From a virus, in IMG/VR virus record IMGVR_UViG_3300027741_000027, positions 62,001 to 126,000 of that record: a stretch of 64,000 bases of DNA, one strand, 5' to 3'. The notes under the pieces were generated by a model, which did not search any database, was not told the origin of the DNA, and saw only the letters and a program-made list of their open reading frames with translations. Every line of letters starts with the position of its first letter. The first letter of the stretch is position 1. Below are positions 39,231 to 48,029 of the stretch, one piece after another. Made by a program: the position numbers and the translations under genes.

Positions 39231-41895
39231 TGTTATATTGTTTCATGATGCCATGAATCTGATCAATTAGGCCGCGCTCTTCAATCATCTTATACGAAAT
39301 GTTAGATGGGGAGAAGTCGCCCTTGCCCTGTTCCATGTCATTCTTTCTTCTTCTATGAAGTTGATTATAGTATTGAACTGCTTTGAATGGTTCGTAGCGA
39401 ATAAGTCCCTCCATCTTATCAGCATTCTCAAGAGCAATCGTATGAACTTCATTCATTTCTTTAATTACATTGCGAGAGCGTTCCTTCTCTGGAGGAACAA
39501 TCCAAGTGTCAGTTGACAGATCATATGCTGACCTAAGACCGGGCTTGTAAAGATCGGTTTTCTCAAAACCCTCTGCAACTACATAGCATTGTAGTGGGTG
39601 ACCGGTACCCGGAACAGGAATGTTATCGCACTCGTCCATCATAATAGCAATCATCTCTGCCCTTGACCACTCAGGAAACTTATCGGCATTAACAAACAGT
39701 GAAACATCAAAGTCTGATGCGGGTGAATACTGATACGTTGTAAGGCTACCTGTAACAATTAGCTCAAGCCAATCTTCCATGTGAGTATAACCATTGTGAT
39801 CTAATGCTTCAATAATAAAATTAGTTACCCAGCTATTGATCTCTGGGCGCAAAACGGGGTTAGGGGCATAAGCGTCATCCCAAACCTTTGGATCAAGCTG
39901 ATCGCTAACTTCATCAAGGATGTTAGCTTTCCTTCTAAACCATTTAAGGAAGCGCTTACCAAATCGACCTAATTGATTATCATAATTTTCAGGATCGCTC
40001 CATGGAACAATTTTGTCTGCTTTTGGACCGAGGGTGCTGTTTTCCCATTGCTCTGTAGCAATTTCGTTCCATACATTGCGTATTTGTTCTCCTTCTGTTT
40101 CTCCGGGAACCTCAATGCCTTCACGCTCTCGCATTTCAATACGCCTTTGCACATCTCTCTCTTGATCTTCCGTTGGAGCAATAGGACCAAATAACTTATT
40201 TTGATCAAGATTGGGTTTAGCTGGATCAGGTTCATTAGGATCAATATAGTTGTGACCCAGAAGCTGATCTGCATAACGAAACTCAGGAACTCTTGCCCAT
40301 TGCTGAGCTTCTGAAAGGTAGCTGTTAGGATCGTAATAACGAGCTTCAAACTCTGGATAAAGTTGTTCTTTAATATAATCATTTACTTCAGCTACAAAAT
40401 CATCGTAATACGATCTGTCTCGATACATCATGCGGTCAGGAGTAAATTCATCTGCCTTTTTTGCAAGCTCGGGTAATTTATCAATTGAACCAGTTGTTGA
40501 TCCCCATTGCCTTAAACTTTTAAATGCATAGTCAATAATTTCTTCCCAATTATCACGACGAATGAATTCTCTATCGTATTTAGTGCAATAGCCTTCGCCA
40601 TCGGGATCATGCAAGTATCCATGTTCTTGATCATCTGGGAAATAATCTTCCCAATTGCGGGTAGGTGTAACTTTTTCATGTTGATATTCAGAGTTGCCGT
40701 AATCAATGTTCTCTTCGTCAAAGTCTTGTGGATTAATCCAAATTTGTAACTCTTGCACGGTTTTTGGCGCTGGAATCCAAATTTCTTGAACGGTGCGCTC
40801 ATAACCCGGAGGATTATCCATGCTAATCAACCAGTCGCCAACCATCTCACGATACTTAGGCACAAGCATTTTATTTTCTTTGCCTTGAATCTGCACAACA
40901 TTGCCACCATCAGGGGTAACTCTTGTCAAATGATTAGCGAGAGTCTCATCTGATAACTCATCCCTACTACGACCTTCAAGAAAAGCGCGAACGACTTGCA
41001 CTAGTGGTTTATACTCAAGGTTATTGGCTTCGCAAAGGTTAGTTAGAAATTTTCCAAATTCCTCATTGCTAACGCCAGTGTCTTTATAAGCTTTAATTGC
41101 CGCCCAATCATGACCAACAAAATTAATTAATTTAATGTCTCGTTTAAGTTCTTTAAGAACTGCCTCATTACGTTTGGCTGTTTCTAAAGCATTAGGATCA
41201 TGCCTGTCGGGTTCGTCAGTATATTCGTCATCTTCCCATTGATAATCATATCCTACTTCGACAGGATCAATTTCAATGGTTCCATGAGGTTGATTCTTAG
41301 GATCACGCAAAGAATAAATAAGCGTGTGGCCATTTTGAATTTGACCGCCATATCCGCCAACGCAATGACCCATAGCTTCACCCTCTTGTTTAGCCTCGTT
41401 AGCGTTAGTGATTTGTCGAATAGTCCAACCGTCATCAAGCTTGGCTACAACGGTGCCACCCTCTGTTTGAGCCTCATCCATCTTTGATGCAAGCTCGGCA
41501 TCCCATTCTGCCATTTTAGAAATAACATCTTCATAAGTAAGTTGCATAATATCCACGCCACGACGAGTGGGTGAATTAGAGGCAAACCAGTCAGCTAAAT
41601 GAGGAAGAAAAGCAGGATAAGCATTAAGCTCCTCGGGCTGGATTCGGCCCTTCTTTAATTCTCTCCAAATCCACGGAGCTAAAGGGTCAAGTTTTTCATT
41701 ACCTTCAACCTTCTTTTCAAGCCATTGAAATGCCATTTGCCCTTCTTCGCTTTTGAAGAATTTATCTTCGCGTTCACGAAGCCAATCGAGCTTTGCCCCT
41801 GCTTCTCTTTGAAGAGGTTGCGGAGTATATGGATCTTGGAACTTTCCAAATCCACAACGGCATGGTTCGCCGTTTGCGTTAAGATGAGGTTTCAT
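39223..41895 (-). CDS. PcfJ-like plus nucleotidyltransferase-fold protein
   Basis: 890 residues. N-terminal EPCRCGFG (about 12-19), PWIWRELKKG (about 74), then a PcfJ core GWTIRQI ... GEAMGHCVGGYGG ... IYSLRDP (about 152-205), the same module order as in the 2504-residue protein. The middle is long, acidic and aromatic. At about 712-735, TGSLTTYQYSPASDFDVSLF has the G-S-x(n)-D-x-D metal motif of the polymerase-beta-like nucleotidyltransferase fold. Substrate unknown; RNA, protein or nucleotide modification are options. Confidence 0.85.
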   Translation of the reverse strand: MKPHLNANGEPCRCGFGKFQDPYTPQPLQREAGAKLDWLREREDKFFKSEEGQMAFQWLEKKVEGNEKLDPLAPWIWRELKKGRIQPEELNAYPAFLPHLADWFASNSPTRRGVDIMQLTYEDVISKMAEWDAELASKMDEAQTEGGTVVAKLDDGWTIRQITNANEAKQEGEAMGHCVGGYGGQIQNGHTLIYSLRDPKNQPHGTIEIDPVEVGYDYQWEDDEYTDEPDRHDPNALETAKRNEAVLKELKRDIKLINFVGHDWAAIKAYKDTGVSNEEFGKFLTNLCEANNLEYKPLVQVVRAFLEGRSRDELSDETLANHLTRVTPDGGNVVQIQGKENKMLVPKYREMVGDWLISMDNPPGYERTVQEIWIPAPKTVQELQIWINPQDFDEENIDYGNSEYQHEKVTPTRNWEDYFPDDQEHGYLHDPDGEGYCTKYDREFIRRDNWEEIIDYAFKSLRQWGSTTGSIDKLPELAKKADEFTPDRMMYRDRSYYDDFVAEVNDYIKEQLYPEFEARYYDPNSYLSEAQQWARVPEFRYADQLLGHNYIDPNEPDPAKPNLDQNKLFGPIAPTEDQERDVQRRIEMREREGIEVPGETEGEQIRNVWNEIATEQWENSTLGPKADKIVPWSDPENYDNQLGRFGKRFLKWFRRKANILDEVSDQLDPKVWDDAYAPNPVLRPEINSWVTNFIIEALDHNGYTHMEDWLELIVTGSLTTYQYSPASDFDVSLFVNADKFPEWSRAEMIAIMMDECDNIPVPGTGHPLQCYVVAEGFEKTDLYKPGLRSAYDLSTDTWIVPPEKERSRNVIKEMNEVHTIALENADKMEGLIRYEPFKAVQYYNQLHRRRKNDMEQGKGDFSPSNISYKMIEERGLIDQIHGIMKQYNID

Positions 41896-43828
41896 TAGCT
41901 AACTTAGTTTTCTTTCCTTCAGCGTCAAGGAGGTTAATCCTCTTAACACTAAACTCTGGGTATTGATAATACCATAATGTCAAAATATGATTTACTGTGT
42001 AAGGCATAGTGGTCATGGTTGTAATGTTTACTGTGCCGCCCGGTTCATACATACCTTCCACAATGCCTGCGGGTGTAAACTTGCCGGGGATATCTGATGT
42101 GCGCTGGCCGGGGTGACCGACTGTAACCGTGTCTGCTGGGATATCGTAAATAAACGGAATAGGATCTGTAAGAACATCCTTAGGCTCTCTGGCCGCCATA
42201 TGAACCCATGTCTTGCCATCTACATTAACCCAACCACGACGACGAAGCACAGTGGCCTCCCAATCATGCGCAATGTGAGTCTCTAAGTAAGGGTGATGCC
42301 TTTTAACCTGATGCTCTAATGCAGAAAACACTCCACGGTTTCTAACTGCTGAATAGATCATCCTTAGCTTTTCATCCCTGACAGCAGCATAGCCAACGGG
42401 TGAGCCATGAAGATACGCTACATAAAACATATCGTCATCAGTGTAGCCAAACGCTCTAGTATATTTATCAAATGGGCCGTCAACCCTTGCAGCTTCTGTC
42501 ATGCCATAGACTGGCATCGTAGTTGGCTGCTGCTCAGTGAAGTGTGGTGGGTTAGTTTGATCCATGTCAAGCTCTGGAAATTTACCATCCTCAAGAACCT
42601 CGCCATCATCGCCATGCTCTTCCCTGCGATGCTCGCTAAACAAATGCCAATCGGGAAAAATCTCATCGCAGATAGGACACTTATGAACACCAAGCTCAGT
42701 CTCTGAATTGATTGGCGTATCGTCCTCTGCTTCGCCCTCTACAGGATTCATTGGTGGTCTTTTATCACTAGGTATACCAAGATCCTCCTGCTCCATTGTC
42801 TCATTGCGCTGAATAAGGTTATTTGAAGAACCGTAAAGTCTAATGCCCTGATCGCCTGCCCACTCAAATAACTGGGGTAAGACGGTTGTGTAAGCAGGAT
42901 TGATACGAGCCTTCTTGCCAATGATTTCAATGGTGCCATAAAGGGGTTTACCCTCGGCCTCTAAAGCAAGGACTGCATGAGAGGTTTTACCCATGTATAA
43001 ATGATTATTAGCCCAAACGTAGTTAAGCACTACAGGGCGCTTGGCTGGCTCTAAGCTCTTGCTTACGACTTGACCATGAATATCCTTAAGACCATTCCAC
43101 TTCCAACCAACCTGATCAGAGTAATCTTTAAAGATACGAGCCATTGACTTGAGGTTTACATTAGAGTAAACATCCCATGTTGCTTCATTATTAGATACGG
43201 TAACTGAACCGCTAGCCATTGGGCCAGAATGATCATTGCCGATATTTAAATGACGGGCAAGATCATCATGGTTAAACGTATCTTCTGGAGAGATTTCTAA
43301 TGATCCATTAGCATAAAAGAAGTTGTATGTACGAACGGGATCATCAGAACCATCAATGGCTGGTTCATCATGCCAATACTGCTGATCGTTGTCGCTTTGC
43401 CTCTGTGGTTCTTCACCGGGGAACGCATCGCTTGTCAAGCTGTCGTTAGAGACCTTTAAAGCGGTCTCTAAGTTATTAAAAATAAGATTAGCTCTCTTAC
43501 TAAAGATCTGAGTTCTTTTATTTAAAACGGGCTTATATGGCTTGTAACCATCATTGCTGGCATAAACAGGATTCCCTGAATGATTGCCAGTGATATCAAG
43601 AATATATGACTCATCTGGACTAAGCCAAGCAAAGTGTCCATTACGTTTACCAATAAAGCCGCCAAGCCTCTGTTGAAGCCAAGCGGCAGTAACATAACAT
43701 TGGCCGCCGCCCACTGACGCATTCTTAATCCATCGTGGGTAGCGAGTATCATCCGCCCAAGCCTGCGCAGCCGCAACCTTAAAGGCATCAATCTCACCCG
43801 GCGTAATTAATTTTGGATTCCAGTCCAT
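41879..43828 (-). CDS. papain-like, C2H2 and GNAT-like modular protein
   Basis: 649 residues; start at the ATG in TGATG. Near 41-85, GGGQCYVTAAWL ... GHFAWLSPDESYILDITG has Cys, His and Asp in papain-like order. At about 377-400, CPICDEIFPDWHLFSEHRRE plus a second His is a classic C2H2 finger. At about 450-545, YVAYLHGSPVGYAAV, NRGVFSALEHQ and HDWEATVLRRRGW resemble a GNAT acetyltransferase core (the NRG-x-x-S/A turn would hold acetyl-CoA). A protease plus acetyltransferase in one chain suggests a host-modifying or processing role (inference). Confidence 0.78.
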   Translation of the reverse strand: MDWNPKLITPGEIDAFKVAAAQAWADDTRYPRWIKNASVGGGQCYVTAAWLQQRLGGFIGKRNGHFAWLSPDESYILDITGNHSGNPVYASNDGYKPYKPVLNKRTQIFSKRANLIFNNLETALKVSNDSLTSDAFPGEEPQRQSDNDQQYWHDEPAIDGSDDPVRTYNFFYANGSLEISPEDTFNHDDLARHLNIGNDHSGPMASGSVTVSNNEATWDVYSNVNLKSMARIFKDYSDQVGWKWNGLKDIHGQVVSKSLEPAKRPVVLNYVWANNHLYMGKTSHAVLALEAEGKPLYGTIEIIGKKARINPAYTTVLPQLFEWAGDQGIRLYGSSNNLIQRNETMEQEDLGIPSDKRPPMNPVEGEAEDDTPINSETELGVHKCPICDEIFPDWHLFSEHRREEHGDDGEVLEDGKFPELDMDQTNPPHFTEQQPTTMPVYGMTEAARVDGPFDKYTRAFGYTDDDMFYVAYLHGSPVGYAAVRDEKLRMIYSAVRNRGVFSALEHQVKRHHPYLETHIAHDWEATVLRRRGWVNVDGKTWVHMAAREPKDVLTDPIPFIYDIPADTVTVGHPGQRTSDIPGKFTPAGIVEGMYEPGGTVNITTMTTMPYTVNHILTLWYYQYPEFSVKRINLLDAEGKKTKLANETSS

Positions 43829-44028
43829 CACATATTATCTATGCGTTTTTGATGCGTGGCTAGTGCCATCTCTAGTTCTTGCTCATCACAAACGGGGCAT
43901 AAAAACACAGGAAGGCCTTTATTATTAAATACCTCGCTTTGAGTTACCTCTGTAGGAAGGCGTACAAGCTCGCGTGGATCACGCGCTTCACGCTTACGAC
44001 TAGACTTACAACCATTACATGTTGGCAC
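43828..44028 (-). CDS. zinc-ribbon protein, GTG start
   Basis: 66 residues from GTG (MPTCNGCKSSRKREARDPRE) with AGGAGG exactly 6 nt upstream. Two CxxC pairs (CNGC, CPVC) make a zinc ribbon. A longer frame upstream overlaps the 44015 gene and is rejected. Confidence 0.7.
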   Translation of the reverse strand: MPTCNGCKSSRKREARDPRELVRLPTEVTQSEVFNNKGLPVFLCPVCDEQELEMALATHQKRIDNM

Positions 44029-44251
44029 GACTTGCCTCCTCACAGCCGACTCCACAAGTGAAGCCTTTACCAAACTTTCTAGCCGGTCTAAGACATTTCG
44101 TGCAGCGATTCTCACCATTAGTGCAGCGAGCATACTTAGAATAAGGCGCTGCATAAACTTTGCCCCCGCAGGGACAATCAACTTCGTTTTTAATTGGTTT
44201 ATCATTATGAATAACCTTAGTGATTCTTTGTCCTCTACCGTCCTGACTCAT
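44015..44251 (-). CDS. Cys-rich zinc-binding protein
   Basis: 78 residues from MSQDGRGQRITKVIHNDKPI. Cysteines in CPCGGKV, RCTNGENRCTKC and FTCGVGCEE suggest two zinc sites. AAGGA is upstream, in an overlap with the previous gene; an ATG 6 nt earlier is also possible. Confidence 0.68.
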   Translation of the reverse strand: MSQDGRGQRITKVIHNDKPIKNEVDCPCGGKVYAAPYSKYARCTNGENRCTKCLRPARKFGKGFTCGVGCEEASRANM

Positions 44252-44756
44252 CTTCATCCTTATTTTCTTTTTGATTATACAATTCTTCTAATTGCTCTGC
44301 AACGTATTCATCAAAAATGCTGCTGGCAACACTAATAATTTCAGCCTCAATCATATTCATCTTTTCAATATCAAAATACTCACCGACAACGGAAACCTTA
44401 TAATAATCTTTTTCGTCGTCAGTTTTCTTGTTGAGAGAAAACATCATAAAGGCTTCGCCGGATAAAGCTAGGTCTGTTGCTTTGCGAATTGCATCAATAT
44501 ATTCCTCTGCTGTGCTACCGCCGTCATGAAGAACTTCAAAGTGCGATTCAAAAACCCACTTGTCTCTTTCTCCAGCATAGTTTGGATGACCTTCGTCCCA
44601 TGTAATAAAAATCATTGGGAATCCATCGTCTACTTTGCGATCCTTTACCCAGCCGGTAGAACCTGCTGATACACCACGATAAAAATCGGTATCAGCAAAC
44701 TCGCCCTTCAACTGAACATAGGAGTCGATTAAGATTTTATTTTTTGAATCAGACAT
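44235..44756 (-). CDS. hypothetical protein
   Basis: 173 residues from MSDSKNKILIDSYVQLKGEF; start overlaps the upstream stop. VQLKGEF ... GSTGWVKDRKVDDGFPMIFI resembles a small SH3-like barrel, then helices ending in a charged KENKDEDESGR. Not recognised. Confidence 0.68.
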   Translation of the reverse strand: MSDSKNKILIDSYVQLKGEFADTDFYRGVSAGSTGWVKDRKVDDGFPMIFITWDEGHPNYAGERDKWVFESHFEVLHDGGSTAEEYIDAIRKATDLALSGEAFMMFSLNKKTDDEKDYYKVSVVGEYFDIEKMNMIEAEIISVASSIFDEYVAEQLEELYNQKENKDEDESGR

Positions 44757-45009
44757 CAGCAAACCTCTTAGCAACTTCAGAAATGCTATTGACTTCTTCT
44801 TTTTTAATTGACATAAATGCCTTAAGAGGGCCATCAATCCTACGAGTCATAACATAAAGAAATGTGCTAATCGACAATCCCTTTGTAACCTTAAAAGGCC
44901 AAAGTAATCCAGCAAAGGTCATAAGGAATACGTCAATGTCTGTTTTAATAGCATTAGCCAATCCCTTAAAAACGCTCTTGGCAAAATCCTTAAAATTTAC
45001 CTCATGCAT
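44749..45009 (-). CDS. small protein with membrane-like segment
   Basis: 86 residues. Hydrophobic stretch DVFLMTFAGLLWPFKVTKGL near the middle, basic flank, acidic C-terminus. May be peripheral or single-span. Not recognised. Confidence 0.62.
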   Translation of the reverse strand: MHEVNFKDFAKSVFKGLANAIKTDIDVFLMTFAGLLWPFKVTKGLSISTFLYVMTRRIDGPLKAFMSIKKEEVNSISEVAKRFADV

Positions 45010-45260
45010 CGGTAAACCTCATCTCTAGCTTCTTCAATAAGCCTAGTCGCCTGCAAATTGTTGCTATGAATCAAAGCTTCATCTAGCTTGCGATAAATGC
45101 CTTCAAGGTCAAGGTCTGAAGTTGCAGCAATACGCTCTGCCCGCTCAATAACCTTGCCTAGATCTTCATCATCCTCAATTAGCTTTAGTTGACTAGCAAT
45201 AGTCGCCGCCTGCTTAAACGCCGACTCTTTAACAAAATCTGTGCCTTCAAGTTTACTCAT
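44997..45260 (-). CDS. hypothetical helical protein
   Basis: 87 residues from MSKLEGTDFVKESAFKQAAT; start in an ATGAGTAA overlap with the upstream stop. All-helical, charged (DLGKVIERAERIAATSDLDL). Not recognised. Confidence 0.68.
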   Translation of the reverse strand: MSKLEGTDFVKESAFKQAATIASQLKLIEDDEDLGKVIERAERIAATSDLDLEGIYRKLDEALIHSNNLQATRLIEEARDEVYRCMR

Positions 45261-45501
45261 CTGTTTCCTCGTTTTCTTCATCTGCAATGATAGCAAGATT
45301 AATATAATTTTCAACCTTAGCAACCGCACCCTGTAGTGCCTTTGTCATAGGACTAGGTTGTGGGCGATTGTTAAGCTTACGATACTGCTCTGATAGGTCC
45401 ATTGTCTCGTTCTGATAATAAGCTGACGACAGTGCCGCCCGCATAATCTCAAGATCAGAAAGAAGAACTGATACCTGTGGGATTTCATCTATTTTACTCA
45501 C
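45253..45501 (-). CDS. hypothetical helical protein
   Basis: 82 residues. MSKIDEIPQVSVLLSDLEIM, then a helix to the acidic end ADEENEETDE. Not recognised; coupled to the kinase gene. Confidence 0.66.
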   Translation of the reverse strand: MSKIDEIPQVSVLLSDLEIMRAALSSAYYQNETMDLSEQYRKLNNRPQPSPMTKALQGAVAKVENYINLAIIADEENEETDE

Positions 45502-46133
45502 GAACCTATTGCCTTCATAACTTTGTCATTAATAATTTCATCAGCGATACGATTAAAACAATTTCTTACAGTTCCACGAAGCTCATCTCTAGTGCCATTG
45601 TTATCAATGACTAGATCCCAATTGGCATCTAAATCTTGTTCAGAAGCATGACCTGTCTTATCGTCCCGTGTATTCCTGCGTACCTTCCAGATCTCGCCAC
45701 CGGACTGAACTACGCGAGTAATTTCATTTTGATAACGAACATCAGGGATCACAAGAACGTCAGCATTGCGAATAACACCACTAGCCATTAGCCTAGGAAA
45801 ACTAGGATCTGGGATAACAGCATCAACCCAAAAATCCTCACCGAACATATTCCTATGAGCCTCCGTTCCGTAATTCTGTAGGAACTGACGACCAGAAATC
45901 ATACCAAAAGGCGACTTAACCTGACCTGACTCTTTGATCCTATCCATCTTTGCAATCAGTTTAGCATCATTATCATCTGGACCCCCAAGGCCCAAAGCCA
46001 AGGCAGCAGAAACCTTAAGGGCATCTGCAAAACCTTGACGTTGAAACTTAATCGTTGGGAATTCTTCTAAAAGAATTTGATAGATGGTGTCCTTACCACT
46101 ACGCGATGAGCCATGAATACCAATAATCTTCAT
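45498..46133 (-). CDS. deoxynucleoside monophosphate kinase
   Basis: 211 residues. P-loop GSSRSGKDT at 8-16; GRQFLQNYGTEAHRNMFGEDFW near 80-101 is the signature of phage dNMP kinases (T4 gp1 type). VIPDVRYQNEI and GHASEQDL complete the family. Converts dNMPs to dNDPs, feeding dNTP synthesis with ThyX and dCMP deaminase. Sits in the head/packaging operon between small unknown genes. Confidence 0.92.
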   Translation of the reverse strand: MKIIGIHGSSRSGKDTIYQILLEEFPTIKFQRQGFADALKVSAALALGLGGPDDNDAKLIAKMDRIKESGQVKSPFGMISGRQFLQNYGTEAHRNMFGEDFWVDAVIPDPSFPRLMASGVIRNADVLVIPDVRYQNEITRVVQSGGEIWKVRRNTRDDKTGHASEQDLDANWDLVIDNNGTRDELRGTVRNCFNRIADEIINDKVMKAIGS

Positions 46134-46333
46134 TATCGAACGGTATCCTCTACATCCGTAGGCTCAGAGGCATTATTAACATGCATGTAAAGATCAACGT
46201 GCATCTTTGCAACAAGCTCAATAAGAGCCTTAAGATCCTCCATAGTCTTGTGCATCCTAGCATCAAGGCTACCAAGCATATCGCTTACATACTGCGGGTC
46301 AATTTCTGTAATCTCATCATTTGTTTTACTCAT
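46133..46333 (-). CDS. hypothetical helical protein
   Basis: 66 residues from MSKTNDEITEIDPQYVSDML; ATGAGTAA overlap with the upstream stop. A long helix MHKTMEDLKALIELVAKMHV. Not recognised. Confidence 0.66.
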   Translation of the reverse strand: MSKTNDEITEIDPQYVSDMLGSLDARMHKTMEDLKALIELVAKMHVDLYMHVNNASEPTDVEDTVR

Positions 46334-46586
46334 TGTTTGCTCCATACTTTTGTTCAATTAACTGATCTACGCGAGCCTGAGCAAGTTCCTGTAGATCGGC
46401 GTCAAGCTTTTGCTGCTTCTCTTTGCGAAGTGCAGCAACCTGCTCGGCAGTCCAATCCTCGGGAATTGACCACTTCTCTGACTGCGAAAAGTGATAATCC
46501 TCAGAATACTCAAACTTAATGATTTGTACCTTACCGCCAACTGAAGAAGATACTGTAATCTCCAGCGGCGTGGCCTCGGCACTCAT
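46326..46586 (-). CDS. hypothetical protein
   Basis: 86 residues. A beta start (LEITVSSSVGGKVQIIKFEY), then IPEDWTAEQVAALRKEKQQK coiled helix. Not recognised. Confidence 0.68.
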   Translation of the reverse strand: MSAEATPLEITVSSSVGGKVQIIKFEYSEDYHFSQSEKWSIPEDWTAEQVAALRKEKQQKLDADLQELAQARVDQLIEQKYGANNE

Positions 46587-46756
46587 GCTCTTGTAACGCT
46601 TACAGCGTACTTTTCACGCTGCGCAATATACGTAATGCTGTCCGCAATCTCATTTGCGACAACATCCGAAATTGGAGCGCCTGACATATCATAAACCACG
46701 ACGCAAACTGACTGCTTGCGTGTATGTGGATTGTCCTTCTTCTTTACTTTACTCAT
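46583..46756 (-). CDS. small hypothetical protein
   Basis: 57 residues from MSKVKKKDNPHTRKQSVCVV; ATGAGTAA overlap with the phosphoesterase stop. A basic tail, then an alpha/beta unit. Not recognised. Confidence 0.64.
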   Translation of the reverse strand: MSKVKKKDNPHTRKQSVCVVVYDMSGAPISDVVANEIADSITYIAQREKYAVSVTRA

Positions 46757-48029
46757 AACGGGTATCTCCGTAATACAGCACACCATTAACATAGGTGGCT
46801 AGATCGATTTTAAATTTACCATCTGGCCAAACTCGCGCAGTTGCGAAACCATTTAACCAGTCAGGAGCCACAGCGTAGCCAAGGCCTCCTTCAACACGAC
46901 ACATACAACCTGTTTCAACACCAGTAATCGTTGAAGGTTTACCATCAATGTCATGCTTAGTCTTATAGACTAGGCTCTGACGATGAGTATGACCAACAAC
47001 AGTACTATAACCAAGATGCTCAAGTGTTGCCAACGCAGATGCGCCAGAACCCTTACGAGCTACCCAACCATGCCTTGCAGCAAGATAAGGCGACACCTGA
47101 TACTGAGCATGCTTCCAATCACCATCAGGGCGAATGAACTCAATACCAAGCTCATCAAGACGCAGCAAATGCTCTACATCAAGAAGAGGATTTTCGGGAA
47201 TTTCATTACGGCCAACGCCACGGCGAATACCATAAAAATCCCTAAGGTTATCAATGACAGCCCTACGAAGGCGATAGTCATGATTACCTTCAAGTTTAAC
47301 CCAATTAGTAGACTCGCTGCTTTCTACATAATCACGAAGAATCTGATAACCGATATCGATGCATTCCTGAACACTTGAATCTTGCTCAGGGGTATCAGGG
47401 TGACGGCTAATCGTAGGTAGATCAATCGTATCACCAATTAGAACGCCACGACTAGGCTGATAATCAGCAAGCCACTGACAGAACTTCTCATGAAGGTCTT
47501 GATCATGGAAAGGAGCCTGCTGGTCACCAACAAAGACGACAAGCTCGGGCTTACCCTCACCCTTTTTAAATAGACCCTTAGACTTCTTGATCTGAGGCCT
47601 CTTGTAGTCGCTAGGAATACGAGCAGGGATAATTGCATCAAACGGTTCAATGCGAGTAAGCGTAATCCTAGCCTGCTTTGTTACGCCATCAGCGGTTTCC
47701 CTAATCGTAAAAGTGGGCTTCTCAATCTGCCATTCATTAGGATCAAGATTATGACTGGCAACTAATTCTTCAATGTCGTAAGTGTCATTGTAAACACTAG
47801 TTACAATGATTGCGCGATCTTGATCAACCTTAGTATAAGGCTGCTCAAAGCCAGAATCGGGTTTAATAACACCCCAACGCTTAATTGCCCTACGGACACT
47901 AGCCTCAGAAGTTTTAATTCCTAATTCTTTTTTAATTTTACGAGCAAGCTGAGTATTGCTAAGACCTTCTAAGGTCCACGCTTTAATCTTCGCTTGATGT
48001 GGATCCAGCGGACTGTTCTTTTGATTCAT
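46749..48029 (-). CDS. metallophosphoesterase with N-terminal HTH
   Basis: 426 residues. Residues 15-52 (KAWTLEGLSNTQLARKIKKE ... SVRRAIKRWG) are a helix-turn-helix. The phosphoesterase core starts near 160: GDQQAPFHD, GDTIDLPTISRH, EGNHDYRLRR and GHTHRQ, all metal-binding motifs. Position just after the portal recalls actinophage DNA-binding phosphoesterases; it may process DNA ends or act in packaging (inference). Overlaps the portal gene by 47 nt. Confidence 0.9.
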   Translation of the reverse strand: MNQKNSPLDPHQAKIKAWTLEGLSNTQLARKIKKELGIKTSEASVRRAIKRWGVIKPDSGFEQPYTKVDQDRAIIVTSVYNDTYDIEELVASHNLDPNEWQIEKPTFTIRETADGVTKQARITLTRIEPFDAIIPARIPSDYKRPQIKKSKGLFKKGEGKPELVVFVGDQQAPFHDQDLHEKFCQWLADYQPSRGVLIGDTIDLPTISRHPDTPEQDSSVQECIDIGYQILRDYVESSESTNWVKLEGNHDYRLRRAVIDNLRDFYGIRRGVGRNEIPENPLLDVEHLLRLDELGIEFIRPDGDWKHAQYQVSPYLAARHGWVARKGSGASALATLEHLGYSTVVGHTHRQSLVYKTKHDIDGKPSTITGVETGCMCRVEGGLGYAVAPDWLNGFATARVWPDGKFKIDLATYVNGVLYYGDTRYE

